A DNA stretch of 7,489 nucleotides from Clostridia bacterium (GTDB lineage Bacteria > Bacillota > Clostridia > Oscillospirales > CAG-272), in contig CAAFLY010000069.1 in NCBI GenBank assembly GCA_900763885.1, positions 1 through 7,489 of the forward strand. The letters run 5' to 3'. The notes beneath the pieces were generated by a model, which did not search any database, was not told the DNA's origin, and was given only the letters and a program-made list of their open reading frames with translations. The translations under genes and the position numbers were made by a program. Position 1 is the first letter of the stretch; every line of letters starts with the position of its first letter. Below, piece by piece: positions 6,195-7,489 of the stretch.

Positions 6195-6229
6195 AGTAAA
6201 CGATATCAAGCACTCTCTCCCCGTAGAAG

Positions 6230-6269
6230 GCGGATGACGGAGTTTGGCAAACCAAACTCGTCCAGCCGC
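6230..6269. repeat. Strong imperfect inverted repeat
   Basis: GAGTTTGG (6240-6247) and CCAAACTC (6252-6259) form a perfect 8-bp stem around CAAA. Past one bulged base the stem continues with GAC (6236-6238)/GTC (6260-6262), and past a small internal loop with GCGG (6230-6233)/CCGC (6266-6269), for 15 pairs in total. No T-run follows on either strand. It overlaps the open frame ending at 6206, so a structural RNA role and a coding role compete here. Confidence 0.5.
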
Positions 6270-6376
6270 TCGCGAACGATCTTCTCAGGGAACGGATCGC
6301 TCACATTGGGAAGCAATCGGACTTGCACAAACAAAATCCATATCCATCCCCGTATAAAAGTTTTGCGGAGCTTTTT

Positions 6377-6398
6377 CAAAAGCGACCGTTCCCCTCGT
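6377..6398. repeat. 22-bp dispersed repeat, copy B
   Basis: Identical over 22 bases to 4232-4253 in the ecfA2-ecfT spacer. Here it lies downstream of the methyltransferase and runs into the CGTTCC cluster. Its left end overlaps a 14-base inverted repeat, GCTTTT-TC-AAAAGC (6370-6383), which copy A lacks. Confidence 0.75.
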
Positions 6399-6439
6399 TC
6401 CCCCGTTCCCCGCGCACCCCGTTCCGCATCCCCCGTTCC
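6387..6439. repeat. Cluster of degenerate CCCCGTTCC repeats
   Basis: CGTTCC occurs five times in 53 bases (6387, 6396, 6404, 6420 and 6434), usually flanked by runs of C. This is immediately after the methyltransferase stop. The irregular spacing (9, 8, 16 and 14 bases) points to a degenerate simple repeat. The part at 6393-6407 is the inverted counterpart of 7346-7360 at the other side of the methyltransferase gene. Confidence 0.65.
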
Positions 6440-6443
6440 ACCA

Positions 6444-7316
6444 TCAAGCGTCCCAGCACATGCGAACAGAGCCGCCGCAGGGGAGCGTGAGACCGGTGGA
6501 GGAGACGGGGAGGCCGAGCTCGCCGGAGAGGACGGAGCCGCGTTTATCCGGCGGGAGTGCGGTACAGAGGAGGTATTCCATCGTGGAAGGGGACAGGCCG
6601 GTGGTATAGGAATTGATGAGGAAGAAGAGGGGGGTATCGGAGAGGACGCGGGCGGTGAGTGCGATGAGCTCGCCGGCGCAATCCTCGAGCTTCCAGACCT
6701 CGCCGTTCGGACCGCGCCCGTAGGACGGCGGGTCCATGATGATTCCGTCGTAGCGGCTGCCGCGCCGGATCTCGCGTTCGACGAATTTGCGGCAGTCGTC
6801 CACGATGTAGCGGCACGGCGCATCCCCGCGGCCGGACAGCGCCATATTGTCCTTTGCCGCCTGCACCATCCCGCGCGACGCGTCCACGTGGCATACCGCA
6901 GCGCCTGCCGCCGACGCCGCCACCGTAGCCCCGCCCGTATACGCGAACAGGTTCAGCACGCGCACCTCACGACCGGCAGCCACCGCGCGACGGATCAGCC
7001 CGTCCGTCCAGTCCCAGTTTGCCGCCTGCTCCGGGAACAGCCCCGTATGCTTGAAGCCCATCGGACGGAGCCGGAACGTGTAGTCCCTGTAGTGGATGCA
7101 CCAGTCCTCCGGCATCCGGTTCACGACCCACTTCCCGCCGCCGCCGACCCGTCTGTACACGCCGTGCGCCTGCCGCCATCGCGGGTCACGCCGCTCGCCC
7201 TTCCAGATCACCTGCGGGTCCGGGCGCACCAGAATATACTCCCCCCACCGCTCCAGCCGCTCTCCGCCTTCCGCATCGATCAGCTCATACTCCTGCCATT
7301 GATTGGAACACCACAT
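6444..7316 (-). CDS. Class I SAM-dependent methyltransferase, RlmI-like
   Basis: A 290-aa enzyme that very likely transfers a methyl group from SAM to RNA. It resembles the 23S rRNA methyltransferases of the RlmI/RlmK type (Methyltrans_SAM family), but the exact target cannot be told. The N-terminal part (about 1-100) is beta-rich (YELIDAEGGERLERWGEYIL, YRDYTFRLRPMGFKHTGLFP). The Rossmann core follows: motif I LNLFAYTGGAT (121-131), the acidic SAM-ribose residue Asp145 in VCHVDAS, and motif IV DPPSYGRG (195-202). The end carries LPCGGSVRMCW. No N-terminal PUA domain is seen, unlike E. coli RlmI (about 396 aa). ATG at 7316 is chosen because GGAGG (7332-7328) precedes it at 11 bases and the frame upstream is only the antisense of an ABC gene fragment. 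Not clearly tied to the ecf operon; 455 bases separate them. Confidence 0.85.
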   Translation of the reverse strand: MWCSNQWQEYELIDAEGGERLERWGEYILVRPDPQVIWKGERRDPRWRQAHGVYRRVGGGGKWVVNRMPEDWCIHYRDYTFRLRPMGFKHTGLFPEQAANWDWTDGLIRRAVAAGREVRVLNLFAYTGGATVAASAAGAAVCHVDASRGMVQAAKDNMALSGRGDAPCRYIVDDCRKFVEREIRRGSRYDGIIMDPPSYGRGPNGEVWKLEDCAGELIALTARVLSDTPLFFLINSYTTGLSPSTMEYLLCTALPPDKRGSVLSGELGLPVSSTGLTLPCGGSVRMCWDA

Positions 7317-7327
7317 ATTTTTATATA

Positions 7328-7332
7328 CCTCC
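7328..7332 (-). promoter_or_regulatory. Shine-Dalgarno of the methyltransferase gene
   Basis: GGAGG on the minus strand, 11 bases before ATG 7316 and set in an AT-rich stretch. It decides the start against the longer frame that opens at 7457, and shows that the native leader of this gene is intact to at least about position 7340. Confidence 0.7.
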
Positions 7333-7345
7333 AATGATTCTAAGA

Positions 7346-7360
7346 AACGGGGGAACGAGG
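7346..7360. repeat. 15-bp inverted copy of the GTTCCCCC repeat, at a sequence junction
   Basis: aacgggggaacgagg is the exact reverse complement of 6393-6407, so the methyltransferase gene is bracketed by inverted 15-bp copies. The match stops exactly at 7360, where ABC-ATPase coding sequence begins on the plus strand. Confidence 0.6.
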
Positions 7361-7489
7361 TCACGCACCCCGAGGTCGTGTTCGCCGACGAGCCGACCGG
7401 CAACCTCGACACAAGGACGACGAAAGAGGTCATGCACATGATCCGCGGCTTTGCCAAGCGCTTCCACCAGACGATCGTGCTCGTCTCCC
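7360..7489 (+). pseudogene. 5'-truncated ABC transporter ATPase fragment (LolD/MacB type)
   Basis: The plus-strand frame reads VTHPEVVFADEPTGNLDTRT and continues KEVMHMIRGFAKRFHQTIVLVS to the window end. These are the Walker B motif (VVFADEP), D-loop (NLD) and the strand before the switch histidine of ATPases that serve MacB/FtsX-like permeases. Walker A, Q-loop and signature LSGGQ, which should precede by roughly 140 residues, are absent. In-frame sequence left of 7360 (SKKRGNE) has no resemblance to the family, where an alanine-rich helix after LSGGQ is expected. The gene is thus cut at the 7346-7360 repeat, by a real rearrangement or an assembly misjoin. It may continue beyond the window. 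Family identity is firm; the state of the gene is inferred. Confidence 0.8.

Larger units (their letters stand above)
5989..6443. other. 455-base intergenic region, methyltransferase to ecfA1
   Basis: No well-supported gene lies here. Reading along the minus strand from the methyltransferase stop it holds a cluster of GGAACG motifs (6439-6387), copy B of the dispersed repeat (6398-6377), an open frame that ends at 6206, a strong imperfect hairpin (6269-6230), two 19-bp direct repeats (6194-6130) and the hairpin-rich ecfA1 leader (6081-5989). The open frame gives a plausible-looking C-terminus (SDPFPEKIVRERLDEFGLPN, then about a dozen residues). Its only nearby starts are GTG at 6328 or 6304 without a good ribosome binding site. 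It could be a small gene or a remnant, and I do not recognise it. Confidence 0.5.

Noticed and set aside
6138..6200. NrdR-box pair upstream of ecfA1
   Set aside because: The cactacatagagta segment resembles part of the NrdR consensus, but the second copy matches poorly, the spacing is wrong and there are no ribonucleotide reductase genes nearby.
6234..7337. 367-aa open frame on the plus strand
   Set aside because: Antisense to the methyltransferase, with a low-complexity Arg/Pro/Glu-rich translation; the opposite strand has clear SAM-binding motifs.
7317..7457. N-terminal extension of the methyltransferase to 7457
   Set aside because: The extra 47 residues are the antisense reading of ABC-ATPase coding sequence and the repeat; a good GGAGG site and ATG at 7316 explain the start.

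Overview
The window reads as chromosomal DNA from a GC-rich member of the Clostridia, most likely Oscillospiraceae/Ruminococcaceae-like. That rests on gene content and order (ecfA1-ecfA2-ecfT-truA, then a one-TM propeller-like protein and a CvpA-family protein), the Firmicutes-style Shine-Dalgarno sites and the high GC third positions. It is inference without a database search. All six intact genes lie on the minus strand, so transcription runs right to left.

Layout in the direction of transcription: a class I SAM-dependent methyltransferase of the RlmI-like type (7316-6444); a 455-base gap (6443-5989) with several repeats and hairpins; the energising module of a group II ECF vitamin/metal transporter, ecfA1 (5988-5113), ecfA2 (5113-4265, stop and start overlapping as TGATG) and ecfT (4162-3341); truA tRNA pseudouridine synthase (3210-2413); a 405-aa protein with one N-terminal membrane anchor and a repeated beta-rich exterior, resembling DUF5711 (2370-1153); and a 248-aa CvpA-family membrane protein (1097-351). 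The last 350 bases (1-350) carry no convincing gene but many compact hairpins and short repeats. No substrate-binding S component is present, so the ECF module presumably serves S proteins encoded elsewhere. No rRNA, tRNA, IS element or CRISPR array was seen.

The points that deserve attention lie between the genes. (i) The right edge (7360-7489, plus strand) is the Walker B part of a LolD/MacB-type ABC ATPase with no 5' half. It starts exactly where a 15-bp repeat ends, and that repeat occurs inverted on the other side of the methyltransferase gene, so this is either a rearrangement or an assembly chimera. (ii) A 22-bp repeat is shared between the ecfA2-ecfT spacer and the region downstream of the methyltransferase. 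(iii) The ecfA1 leader has consecutive perfect hairpins, one of which covers part of the ecfA1 ribosome binding site and could pair alternatively with its neighbour. (iv) The 1-350 region looks like a possible structured RNA or intergenic repeat element. None of these is proven to be a new system; all are stated as hypotheses with checks.
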